Shown here piece by piece: positions 1-5,804 of a stretch of DNA of 12,920 nt. The position numbers and the translations under genes were made by a program. The DNA comes from Candidatus Galligastranaerophilus intestinigallinarum (GTDB lineage Bacteria > Cyanobacteriota > Vampirovibrionia > Gastranaerophilales > Gastranaerophilaceae), in assembly GCA_018715855.1 (NCBI GenBank), contig DVKW01000080.1, forward strand, positions 1 through 12,920. Reading direction: 5' to 3'. The notes beneath the pieces are model-generated. The model was not told where the DNA came from and ran no database searches. It saw only the letters and a list, made by a program, of their open reading frames with translations. Positions within the stretch are counted from its first letter, which is position 1, and each line of letters begins with the position of its first letter.

Positions 1-1
1 T

Positions 2-568
2 ATTCTTCCTTTTATAAGAAGCTTTTTTGCCCTGTTTTTTGTTCATTTAGGGTTTATTTATAAAAATAAAATTGAAGATAAAATAAACATTTTCACCCCC
101 AAAATTTTATATTCTATTTTAATTTTACAAAGTATTTTGTGGCTTTTTAATAAAGATTTTTCACCCTTGGATGGTATTGGGCTTCATTACCTTTTAGTTT
201 GGGGCAAATTTTTTAACCCCTTTGTTTCAATTTTAACAAGCTTAACCGGCATTTATATTGTTTTATTTATAATTGAAGTTATTTATCCATACCTTAAAAA
301 TTGGAATTTTATTCATAAAATAGGGCAAAATAGTTACCATATAATGGCAAACCACCTGCTTATTTTTAACATTTTAACTTATTCATTTTTATATATAAAA
401 GGAATTCCTTTTGATGTTAAAAATTCAAGTGATATTTACTGGTTTTATTTTCCTCTAAAAACAACTTATTTTTATTTTGTTGTGGGGGTTATTTCTACCG
501 TTTATATAGGTGAATTTTTAAAATTTTTGAAAAGGAAAATCTTTGCAGTAAAAGAATTTACAAAATAA
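2..568 (+). CDS. Acyltransferase-3 family membrane protein, C-terminal fragment (5' end outside window)
   Basis: The frame is open from base 2 to the TAA at 566-568, giving 188 residues with no start in the window. The protein is very hydrophobic, with several membrane segments separated by short Lys/Asn-rich loops, and ends in a basic cytoplasmic-looking tail. The visible N-terminal stretch LPFIRSFFALFFVHLGFIYK and the later motif IGQNSYHIMANHLLIF match the helix-loop pattern of integral membrane O-acetyltransferases of the acyltransferase-3 (OafA/WecH-like) family, where an IG-x-NS-x-x-I-x-x-x-H signature lies near the C-terminus. Such enzymes add acetyl or other acyl groups to cell-surface sugars. 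The catalytic N-terminal histidine region is missing because of the window edge, so the substrate cannot be judged. A TTG at 137 could be read as a start, but family-like sequence continues upstream of it. A polysaccharide polymerase or flippase is a less likely alternative. Confidence 0.6.
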   Translation: MLPFIRSFFALFFVHLGFIYKNKIEDKINIFTPKILYSILILQSILWLFNKDFSPLDGIGLHYLLVWGKFFNPFVSILTSLTGIYIVLFIIEVIYPYLKNWNFIHKIGQNSYHIMANHLLIFNILTYSFLYIKGIPFDVKNSSDIYWFYFPLKTTYFYFVVGVISTVYIGEFLKFLKRKIFAVKEFTK

Positions 569-622
569 AAAAGATTACAAAATAAAAAAGAACCTTATTT
601 TAGGTTCTTCTATAATCTTTTT
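568..622. terminator. Nested bidirectional terminator between acyltransferase and tRNA-Gly
   Basis: The inner hairpin pairs AAGAACCT (588-595) with AGGTTCTT (602-609) across a 6-nt loop. Read on the minus strand it is followed directly by a U-rich tract, as expected for the tRNA-Gly transcript. An outer arm pairs AAAAAGATTA (568-577) with TAATCTTTTT (613-622), giving a plus-strand stem ending in a T-run for the acyltransferase gene. One structure therefore plausibly ends both converging transcripts. Confidence 0.75.
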
Positions 623-625
623 AAA

Positions 626-700
626 TGGAGCGGGAGACGAGGATCGAACTCGCGACATCTTCCTTGGCAAGGAAGCATTCTACCACTGAATTACTCCCGC
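626..700 (-). tRNA. tRNA-Gly (anticodon GCC)
   Basis: The minus strand folds as a 75-nt cloverleaf. The acceptor arm GCGGGAG (700-694) pairs with CTCCCGC. The anticodon stem-loop CTTCC-TTGCCAA-GGAAG carries GCC, which reads GGC/GGU glycine codons. The T-loop contains the normal TTCGATC. A discriminator U is followed by a genome-encoded CCA (628-626). It has its own promoter upstream and a terminator hairpin immediately downstream, so it is a monocistronic tRNA gene. Confidence 0.96.
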
Positions 701-719
701 AATTGCGTTCCGTATTATC

Positions 720-747
720 ATAATACTTAATCAAAATTTTCTGTCAA
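720..747 (-). promoter_or_regulatory. Sigma-70-type promoter of tRNA-Gly
   Basis: On the minus strand a perfect -35 box TTGACA (747-742) is followed after 16 bp by a -10 box TATTAT (725-720). An alternative -10, TATGAT (722-717), would give 19-bp spacing. Transcription would start about 10-15 nt before the mature tRNA 5' end at 700. The strong -35 fits a stable-RNA gene. The region 701-835 must also contain the divergent pfp promoter, for which I see only AT-rich candidates. Confidence 0.75.
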
Positions 748-835
748 CAGTTTTTGTATTATAAAAACCAAAAATATTTTAAATTATGTATTTTTGTATT
801 AAAATATCAACCATAAATAAGTAAGGAGATTATGT

Positions 836-2512
836 ATGAGAGATTTATCACCCCTTCATAAGGCAAGATTGAGCTATAACCCTAAATTAGCAGGTGCTCT
901 TCAAGAAGGAATCAAAAACGTTAAATTTACATTCGGCGAAAAAACTTCTGCCGTAAAAGACAAAGAAGAAATTGAAAAACTTTTTAAAGATGTTTATGGC
1001 GGCCCGATTGTTTCTTTTTCAAATGCGGGTGAATCGCTCAATTTGGCAAATAAAAACGTTGGTGTAATTTTATCGGGCGGCCAAGCCCCCGGCGGCCACA
1101 ACGTTATTGCAGGCTTATATGATGCAATTAAACAAGCGAACCCAAACAATAAACTTTATGGTTTCTTAGGCGGCCCATCAGGTATCATTGATGGCAAATA
1201 TGTTGAATTTGATGATAAATTTATTGACGCCTACAGAAACACAGGCGGTTTTGACATTATCGGTTCAGGCAGAACAAAACTTGAAACGGAAGAACAATTT
1301 GAAAAATCATTAAAAGTTTGCCAAGCGCTTAATATCAATGCAATTGTTATTATTGGCGGCGATGATTCAAACACAAACGCTTGCATGCTTGCTCAATGGT
1401 TAAAAGCTAAAAACACAGGCATTCAAGTAATTGGCTGCCCAAAAACAATTGATGGCGACCTTAAAAATTCACAAATCGAAATTTCATTCGGTTTCGATAC
1501 AGCCACAAAAACATACGCTGAACTTGTCGGCAACATTCAAAGAGACGCAAACTCAGCTAAAAAATATTGGCACTTCATTAAATTAATGGGAAGGTCTGCA
1601 ACGCACGTTGGCTTAGAAGTTGCTCTTCAAACTCAACCAAACATTGCTTTAATTTCAGAAGAAGTTGAAGCTAAAAAACAATCTTTAAAATCAATTGTTG
1701 ATTATATAACAGATGTTGTTGTTAAAAGAGCTGAAAAAGGCAAAAACTTTGGTGTTGCATTAATTCCTGAAGGGTTAATTGAATTTATCCCTGAAATGAA
1801 AACAATGATTCAAAGCTTAAACGATCTTTTAGCTGTTTTAGAAAAAGACGAAGCTTTTGTTAATGCAGCAAACGAAGCAAAATATGAAATCATTTCATCA
1901 AAATTAGACAAAGATAATGCTTTTGTATTTAATTCTCTTCCTTCTTTAATTAAAGCTCAATTATTAATGGATAGAGACCCCCACGGTAACGTTCAGGTTT
2001 CAAAAATTGAAACAGAAAAACTTTTAATTGAAATGGTTAAAGAAAACCTTAAAAAATTAAAAGCTGAAGGCAAATACAACGGCAAATTCTCTGAACAAGC
2101 ACACTTCTTTGGTTATGAAGGAAGATGCGCTATGCCATCCAATTTTGATGCAGATTACTGCTATTCATTAGGCTACAACGCATTTGCGCTTATTTTAGCA
2201 GGCTTAACAGGGTATCTTTCAAGCGTTAAAAATTTAACGGCACCTGCTTCTGAATGGAAGGCAGGCGGTGTTCCATTAACCATGATGATGAATATGGAAA
2301 AACGCCACGGTGTTATGAAACCTGTTATTCAAAAAGCGCTTGTTGAACTTGATGGCCCAGTATTTAAAGAATTTGAAGCAAACAGAGAAAATTATGCACT
2401 AAATGATTGCTACATTTTCCCGGGTGCTATTCAATATTATGGCCCGACAGAAGTTTGTGATAACACAACAATCACGCTTCAATTAGAACAGAAGGTGCCT
2501 GCAAAATGCTAA
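836..2512 (+). CDS. pfp: Pyrophosphate-dependent 6-phosphofructokinase
   Basis: This enzyme catalyses reversible phosphorylation of fructose 6-phosphate with PPi instead of ATP, in cytosolic glycolysis/gluconeogenesis. The protein has 558 residues, the size of the long PPi-PFK group (plant beta subunit, spirochaete type). Visible motifs in order are SGGQAPGGHN (80-89, phosphate-donor loop), GGDDSN (174-179), PKTIDGD (202-208, catalytic Asp region), MGR (251-253) and IPEGLIEF (310-317). The second Asp in GGDDS, together with the Lys of PKTIDGD, is the known signature of PPi specificity; ATP enzymes have GGDGS there. The start at 836 is supported by AAGGAGAT at 823-830, about 7 nt upstream; an out-of-frame ATG at 832 can be ignored. 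The 3' end overlaps ychF by 7 nt, so the two are cotranscribed. All active-site motifs appear intact. Confidence 0.95.
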   Translation: MRDLSPLHKARLSYNPKLAGALQEGIKNVKFTFGEKTSAVKDKEEIEKLFKDVYGGPIVSFSNAGESLNLANKNVGVILSGGQAPGGHNVIAGLYDAIKQANPNNKLYGFLGGPSGIIDGKYVEFDDKFIDAYRNTGGFDIIGSGRTKLETEEQFEKSLKVCQALNINAIVIIGGDDSNTNACMLAQWLKAKNTGIQVIGCPKTIDGDLKNSQIEISFGFDTATKTYAELVGNIQRDANSAKKYWHFIKLMGRSATHVGLEVALQTQPNIALISEEVEAKKQSLKSIVDYITDVVVKRAEKGKNFGVALIPEGLIEFIPEMKTMIQSLNDLLAVLEKDEAFVNAANEAKYEIISSKLDKDNAFVFNSLPSLIKAQLLMDRDPHGNVQVSKIETEKLLIEMVKENLKKLKAEGKYNGKFSEQAHFFGYEGRCAMPSNFDADYCYSLGYNAFALILAGLTGYLSSVKNLTAPASEWKAGGVPLTMMMNMEKRHGVMKPVIQKALVELDGPVFKEFEANRENYALNDCYIFPGAIQYYGPTEVCDNTTITLQLEQKVPAKC

Positions 2513-3603
2513 AATGCGGAATAGTGGGGCTTCCAAACGTTGGAAAATCAACCCTTTTTAACGCTTTAACCACATCTGATAATGCTCAAAGTGCAAATTA
2601 TCCTTTTTGCACTATTGAGCCCAATGTGGGCGTTGTAAATGTGCCTGATGAAAGGCTTTATGTTTTACAACCAATGGTAAAAACAGATAATGTTGTTCCT
2701 GCTGCTATTCAATTTGTTGATATTGCAGGGCTCGTAAAAGGCGCAAGCAAAGGGGAAGGTTTAGGCAACCAGTTTTTGGCAAACATTAGAGAGTGTGATG
2801 CTATAATTCAGGTTGTAAGATGTTTTGATGACCCAAATACAATCCATGTGGCAGGAAGAATTGACCCTGTTGATGACATTGAAACAATAAATACGGAGCT
2901 TGCCTTAGCTGACATTCAAACATTAGAAAACAGATTGAAAAAAATCACAAAAACTGCAAAATCAGGCGACAAAGAAGCGGTTTTGGAAAATTCAATCATA
3001 GAAAGAATAATGCCATACCTTGAACAAGGGCATTTTATTAATGTTCCTGAATTATTCGATGAAGAAGAACAAAAAATAGTAAAAAGCTTCTTTTTGCTTA
3101 TGACAAAACCTGTTATTTATTGTGCCAATGTTTCTGAAAACGATTTATTAACAGGCAATGATTATGTAGAAAAAGTGAAAGAATATGCCGATAAACAAGG
3201 CGCTAAAACTGTTGTTATAAGCGCACAAATTGAATCAGAACTTGTTTCTTTGGGAAAAGAAGAAGCAAAAACCTATCTTCAAGATTTAGGCGTTGAAACT
3301 TCAGGCATAGATAAAATGATTAAATCGGCATACGACCTTTTAGGCCTTCAAACCTACATAACTGCAGGTGAAAAAGAAGTTAAAGCTTGGACTATTAAAA
3401 AAGGCACAAAGGCACCGCAAGCAGCAGGTGTTATCCACACAGATTTTGAAAAAGGCTTCATTAAAGCAGAAGTTGTTTCTTATGAAGACTTTGTAAATTC
3501 CGGTGGTTGGGTTCAGGCAAGAGAAAAAGGCCTTGCACGGCTGGAAGGCAAAGATTATATCGTTCAAGACGGCGATATAATGGTATTTAGATTTAATAAT
3601 TAA
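2506..3603 (+). CDS. ychF: Redox-regulated P-loop ATPase YchF (OLA1 family)
   Basis: YchF/OLA1 is a universally conserved Obg-related P-loop NTPase that prefers ATP, binds ribosomes and is linked to translation and stress responses. The 365-residue length is typical. Seen here are G1 GLPNVGKST (8-16), G3 DIAGLVKGA (72-80) followed by the conserved KGEGLGNQFL (82-91), and NVSE (208-211) in place of the GTP-specific NKxD, which accounts for ATP preference in the family. A C-terminal TGS domain (about 281-364) ends in IVQDGDIMVFRFNN. The ATG at 2506 lies inside the end of pfp (ATGCTAA), preceded by GAAGGTG around 2491-2497 as a ribosome binding site, so translation is probably coupled to pfp. 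A strong terminator follows. The neighbour pfp has no known functional link to YchF. Confidence 0.96.
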   Translation: MLKCGIVGLPNVGKSTLFNALTTSDNAQSANYPFCTIEPNVGVVNVPDERLYVLQPMVKTDNVVPAAIQFVDIAGLVKGASKGEGLGNQFLANIRECDAIIQVVRCFDDPNTIHVAGRIDPVDDIETINTELALADIQTLENRLKKITKTAKSGDKEAVLENSIIERIMPYLEQGHFINVPELFDEEEQKIVKSFFLLMTKPVIYCANVSENDLLTGNDYVEKVKEYADKQGAKTVVISAQIESELVSLGKEEAKTYLQDLGVETSGIDKMIKSAYDLLGLQTYITAGEKEVKAWTIKKGTKAPQAAGVIHTDFEKGFIKAEVVSYEDFVNSGGWVQAREKGLARLEGKDYIVQDGDIMVFRFNN

Positions 3604-3611
3604 AGCTTAAC

Positions 3612-3634
3612 CCCCTTGAATTCAAGGGGTTTTT
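3612..3634 (+). terminator. Intrinsic terminator of the pfp-ychF operon
   Basis: A perfect palindrome, CCCCTTGAA/TTCAAGGGG (3612-3629), is followed by five T residues at 3630-3634. It begins 9 bp after the ychF stop codon. This is a clear rho-independent terminator. Confidence 0.92.
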
Positions 3635-3642
3635 AATTAATA

Positions 3643-3679
3643 AAAATTGCACCAAAATGTATTATCTTGGTGCAATTTT
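3643..3679 (+). terminator. Second hairpin, possible back-up terminator
   Basis: AAAATTGCACCAA (3643-3655) and TTGGTGCAATTTT (3667-3679) form a perfect 13-bp stem with an 11-nt loop, just after the main operon terminator. The downstream sequence is T-rich (GTTCTTTTTATC). The stem is symmetric enough to terminate from either side. It could instead be a dispersed intergenic palindrome or the 3' end of a small RNA. Confidence 0.45.
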
Positions 3680-3884
3680 GTTCTTTTTATCATCTTAGCA
3701 TTGTTTTAAGTTTTGTTCAATGGGTTAAATTCGACCCGTTTTTAATTTTTTATTTTCCATTATTCACTTGTTATCTTTCTTTTCACCCCTTGCAACAAAT
3801 TAATACAAAAAGGTGCAATGAATGAAAAGATTGTACTTTTAAAATCAGTTTTAATTGAAAGGTATTTTTAATCTTTTACCTTTT

Positions 3885-3936
3885 GCCTATTTTCTTTCTT
3901 TGGCTCAAACGCCGCACGCAAAGAAAGAAAATAGGC
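3885..3936. repeat. 18-bp perfect inverted repeat, long hairpin
   Basis: GCCTATTTTCTTTCTTTG (3885-3902) is the exact reverse complement of CAAAGAAAGAAAATAGGC (3919-3936). The 16-nt GC-rich loop reads GCTCAAACGCCGCACG. One arm is entirely purine except for the GCC/TAT end, and a related purine stretch, GGAAAAGAAAGAAACGCGGC, follows directly. No T-run follows, so it is not a typical terminator. AAACGCCGC (loop) and AAACGCGGC (3949-3957) are near-repeats. The shape is like that of dispersed intergenic palindromes, but copy number cannot be assessed here. Confidence 0.7.
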
Positions 3937-3980
3937 AGGAAAAGAAAGAAACGCGGCTTAGTGAATAAGTTTAGTCTTTT

Positions 3981-4129
3981 CTTTTAAAATCATCTGTCTC
4001 CTAAGTTGTTCAGAGTCGCCGTTTCGCAAAGCTTATGATGATTAAAATTAAAAGATTAAATTAAAAAAACAAACAATTGCTACACTTGGCTCCACTTCAC
4101 CTTTCGGTAAAGACAGATGATTTTAAAAG
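3981..4129. repeat. 149-bp segment bounded by perfect 19-bp inverted repeats (MITE-like)
   Basis: CTTTTAAAATCATCTGTCT (3981-3999) recurs as its exact reverse complement AGACAGATGATTTTAAAAG at 4111-4129, enclosing 111 bp. The size and terminal inverted repeats resemble a miniature inverted-repeat element, but no clear target-site duplication is visible. Just inside the right arm, the minus strand can fold CTTTACC-GAAA-GGTGAAG (4113-4096), a 7-bp stem with a GNRA tetraloop. One of its pairs is G-U, so the fold works on the minus strand only, which hints at a minus-strand RNA. A 12-nt partial direct copy of the left arm lies outside at 3836-3847. Confidence 0.6.
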
Positions 4130-4307
4130 GTTTATTTGTTTTTTAATGTGCGATTAATTTCAAACGCAACAAAATGTTCAATTTGTTGTATTGGGGTGAA
4201 AAAGCCCAGTTTTAATGGATGAAAGGAAATGGAAAATATAAAAAATAATAAAATTTTAAGTATTGAACAGTAGTAAAAATAATGATAATATAAGGTTATA
4301 GAACTTG

Positions 4308-4341
4308 AATGCAACATAATGAACATTATGGGGCATTTTTT
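4308..4341 (+). terminator. Terminator-like hairpin at end of the intergenic region
   Basis: AATGC (4308-4312) pairs with GCATT (4333-4337). Inside, CATAATG (4315-4321) pairs with CATTATG (4324-4330), with a 2x2 AA/GG internal loop. A T-run begins at 4336. No plus-strand gene lies upstream for about 700 bp, so if real it would end an unannotated plus-strand transcript or read-through from ychF. The AT-rich stem makes this uncertain. Confidence 0.35.
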
Positions 4342-4355
4342 ATGGGTAAAATTAG

Positions 4356-4385
4356 AATAAAAAAAGCCCCTTAAACGGGGCTTTT
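4356..4385 (-). terminator. Intrinsic terminator of the small secreted-protein gene
   Basis: AAAAGCCCC (4362-4370) pairs with GGGGCTTTT (4377-4385) across a 6-nt loop, a 9-bp stem. On the minus strand it starts four bases after the stop codon of the 4389-4802 gene and is followed by a short U-rich tract (4361-4356). On the plus strand it is followed by TATTTT, so it may also block transcription coming from the left. Confidence 0.88.
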
Positions 4386-4388
4386 ATT

Positions 4389-4802
4389 TTAGTTATAAGC
4401 TTTTACTTTAGCATCATATAGTTTATTAATATTTGCTTTTTTATTGTTTAAATTATTTAATTGCCTTTGATAAGCATTTAATCTTATTGTTCTTTCAGTT
4501 TCTGTTATTGTTTTATCATTTTTTGTTGATTTAATTTGTGCTTCTTTTGCTTTAATTTCAGTTTCAATCGGAGCCAATTTTTCTTTTCTTTCTTTATTTA
4601 TAGAATCAATTTTTGCTTTGTTTTGGGCAGCTTTTTGTTTTTGAGCTTCTTGTTGTTGATTTTTTACATCTTGTTGAACTGCGCTTTTAACACTGTTTAA
4701 ATCGCTTTTAATTGCATTTTTAAGCGAATCACCAAAGCTTGCAGCAAAAGAAGCGCCAACACCAACTGAAAGCATTAGTATTAAAACTAAGTATTTCTTC
4801 AT
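4389..4802 (-). CDS. Small secreted Lys/Gln/Asn-rich helical protein, function unknown
   Basis: I do not recognise a family. The 137-residue product has a clear Sec signal peptide: MKK, a hydrophobic core LVLILMLSVGVG, and a small-residue site ASFA with cleavage likely after residue 20. The mature part (about 117 residues) has no cysteines and is rich in Lys, Gln, Asn, Ala and Glu. It has long helix-favouring runs (about 40-75 and 80-135) that look like coiled coil or a helical hairpin, somewhat like OmpH/Skp-type or other small periplasmic helical proteins. That resemblance is of composition only. It should act in the periplasm or outside the cell. The start is firm: AAGGAGAG lies about 7 nt upstream of the ATG. 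The gene has its own promoter-like boxes and terminator, so it is monocistronic. Basic, low-complexity mature sequence makes distant homology hard to judge by eye. Confidence 0.8.
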   Translation of the reverse strand: MKKYLVLILMLSVGVGASFAASFGDSLKNAIKSDLNSVKSAVQQDVKNQQQEAQKQKAAQNKAKIDSINKERKEKLAPIETEIKAKEAQIKSTKNDKTITETERTIRLNAYQRQLNNLNNKKANINKLYDAKVKAYN

Positions 4803-4832
4803 AACAACTCTCCTTGTCTCTAACGCAAGGTT

Positions 4833-4861
4833 ATTTTAACATAAAATTAACTTCTTTTAAA
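4833..4861 (-). promoter_or_regulatory. Candidate promoter of the small secreted-protein gene
   Basis: On the minus strand, TTTAAA (4861-4856) and TAAAAT (4838-4833) are spaced by 17 bp, about 30 bp upstream of the ATG. The -35 is a weak match; the -10 is reasonable. The pair sits directly after the terminator of the upstream ycf23-like gene, the expected place for an independent promoter. Confidence 0.45.
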
Positions 4862-4862
4862 C

Positions 4863-4893
4863 AAAAAAGCGATTCAAAATGAACCGCTTTTTT
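4863..4893 (-). terminator. Intrinsic terminator of the Ycf23-like gene
   Basis: AAAAAAGCG (4863-4871) pairs with CGCTTTTTT (4885-4893). After one A/C mismatch the stem continues with TTC/GAA around an AAAAT loop. On the minus strand the structure ends in a run of U. It lies about 22 bp past the stop codon of the 4915-5700 gene. Confidence 0.85.
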
Positions 4894-4914
4894 AAATTAT
4901 TCAAAACCGAAAGC

Positions 4915-5700
4915 TTACATTGAATATACGTTGATTGGGCTTTCTTGTTCTTTTTTGATAATTTCTTTGTAATTTACTGCACCAACAAGTTCTCTAACTG
5001 TTTGAGCCATTGCAATTTGTGTTTTTAATTTATTAACGGCAGAACCAACACCAACTGCGCTTGCGCCTGCAGCAAAAGCCAAAGGAGCTGTTTGAGGAGT
5101 GATGCCTGATGCTGTCATAACAGGAACTTTAACATTTTTTGCAATTTCCATTGTGTTTGAAATTGTCATATGTGCAATTGATAAAAGATCGCTTGAAGTA
5201 GAATCTTTTCTTGCCATCATTGGTTTAACACCTTCGGTTTGAATTAAATCAACGCCCAAGAGTTCAAGTTTTTTAGCAAGTTTAATTTGTTCTTCAATTG
5301 AAATGCACCCTGGGACTGTAACACAGGTGAAAATGTTGTCGTTTTCACATAATGTCATGGTTTCAAGTGCAATTTCATAAATTTCATCTGCGCCAAAGTC
5401 AACGCCATCAGCGTATAATGCGTCAAAGTTACCAACTTCAATTGCATCTGCACCCCATTTTACAGCTTTTTTGAGGCTGAATGGTTGTGTTGATGAAACA
5501 AAAACAGGGAGTTTTGTGTTTTCTTTTGCAGTTTTAATAACTTGTTCATCTGCTGCAACGTCAACTGCTGATGCTAAACCAATTTGTGCTGCGCGGCAAA
5601 CGCTTGCAACTGAAGTCAAATCAAAATTATTAATACCAGAAATAATTTTAACTGCTCTTTTTTCTTTTAAATGTCTTTTAAAAACTTCTAAACTTCTCAT
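4915..5700 (-). CDS. Ycf23/DUF561 family TIM-barrel protein
   Basis: The 261-residue protein matches the Ycf23 (DUF561) family of cyanobacteria and plastids from end to end. Visible are KIISGINNFD (18-27), the barrel strand SAVDVAADEQ (44-53), PVFVSSTQP (65-73), GADAIEVGNFDALYADG (83-99), VTVPGCISIEEQIKLA (127-142), DLIQTEG (151-157), PVMTASGIT (193-201) and the phosphate-binding-type end GASAVGVGSAVNKL (212-225). The fold is that of a phosphate-binding beta/alpha barrel; the biochemical role of the family is not established, so no reaction is assigned. There are no signal or membrane segments, so it should be cytosolic. The ATG at 5700 is preceded by AAGGAAG at good spacing. The gene is monocistronic, with a strong extended -10 promoter and its own terminator. 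Its presence is a useful lineage hint towards cyanobacteria and their non-photosynthetic sisters. Confidence 0.9.
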   Translation of the reverse strand: MRSLEVFKRHLKEKRAVKIISGINNFDLTSVASVCRAAQIGLASAVDVAADEQVIKTAKENTKLPVFVSSTQPFSLKKAVKWGADAIEVGNFDALYADGVDFGADEIYEIALETMTLCENDNIFTCVTVPGCISIEEQIKLAKKLELLGVDLIQTEGVKPMMARKDSTSSDLLSIAHMTISNTMEIAKNVKVPVMTASGITPQTAPLAFAAGASAVGVGSAVNKLKTQIAMAQTVRELVGAVNYKEIIKKEQESPINVYSM

Positions 5701-5728
5701 TTTTCTTCCTTTCCTAAGAGTTAAGTGA

Positions 5729-5757
5729 ATTATATCACATCTAACCTATGGGGGCAA
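5729..5757 (-). promoter_or_regulatory. Extended -10 promoter of the Ycf23-like gene
   Basis: On the minus strand, TTGCCC (5757-5752) is followed after exactly 17 bp by a perfect TATAAT (5734-5729), which is preceded by TGA, giving the extended -10 form TGnTATAAT. Transcription would start near 5722, about 20 nt upstream of the ATG at 5700, leaving room for the AAGGAAG ribosome binding site. Confidence 0.85.
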
Positions 5758-5768
5758 TGAAATCCGTA

Positions 5769-5797
5769 TTAATCAATGTTTAAATTCTACCTATACA
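5769..5797 (+). promoter_or_regulatory. Weak candidate promoter of the HtrA-like protease
   Basis: TTAATC (5769-5774) and TATACA (5792-5797) are 17 bp apart, with 3/6 and 4/6 consensus matches. Transcription would begin near 5804, next to the first ATG at 5805 and ahead of the second at 5823. This divergent region is short, so few alternatives exist, but the boxes are poor. Confidence 0.3.
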
Positions 5798-5804
5798 GTG
5801 ACCA

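Larger units (their letters stand above)
3680..4307. other. Structured intergenic region without a convincing gene
   Basis: Together with its flanks this forms a 785-bp gap between ychF and the next gene. I find no reading frame with a plausible ribosome binding site and protein-like composition. The region holds an 18-bp hairpin (3885-3936), a 149-bp segment bounded by 19-bp inverted repeats (3981-4129), and a 12-nt copy of the repeat end (CTTTTAAAATCA) at 3836-3847. It also has small GC-richer islands (about 3903-3918, 4011-4031 and 4078-4105) in an otherwise very AT-rich background. An 11-bp inverted pair, TTAATCTTTTA (3868-3878) and TAAAAGATTAA (4049-4059), is also present but could be chance. 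The most likely explanations are a decayed or short non-autonomous repeat element, or a non-coding RNA locus. Confidence 0.5.

Noticed and set aside
137..568. Acyltransferase gene starting at TTG 137
   Set aside because: The frame is open to the left edge and the upstream residues look like the same membrane family, so this is an internal codon of a truncated gene.
3340..3567. Reading frames opposite known genes (3340-3567, 5471-5728, 6680-6865, 8158-8448, 8583-8837, 9613-9825, 10306-10596, 11421-11618, 11881-12108)
   Set aside because: All lie antisense within, or almost wholly within, well-supported genes, and none shows a recognisable protein motif.
3722..3743. GGGT/ACCC hairpin followed by T residues as another terminator
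   Set aside because: The stem is only 4 bp with an 8-nt loop; two better hairpins lie just upstream.
3680..4307. CRISPR array or transposase remnant in the long intergenic region
   Set aside because: Repeats are inverted rather than regularly spaced direct repeats, and no transposase-like residues appear in any frame.
4132..4326. Minus-strand reading frame of 64 codons in the intergenic region
   Set aside because: No ribosome binding site upstream of its ATG, odd Phe/Ile/Tyr/Ser-rich composition expected from translating AT-rich non-coding DNA, and it ends within a few bases of the 19-bp repeat end.
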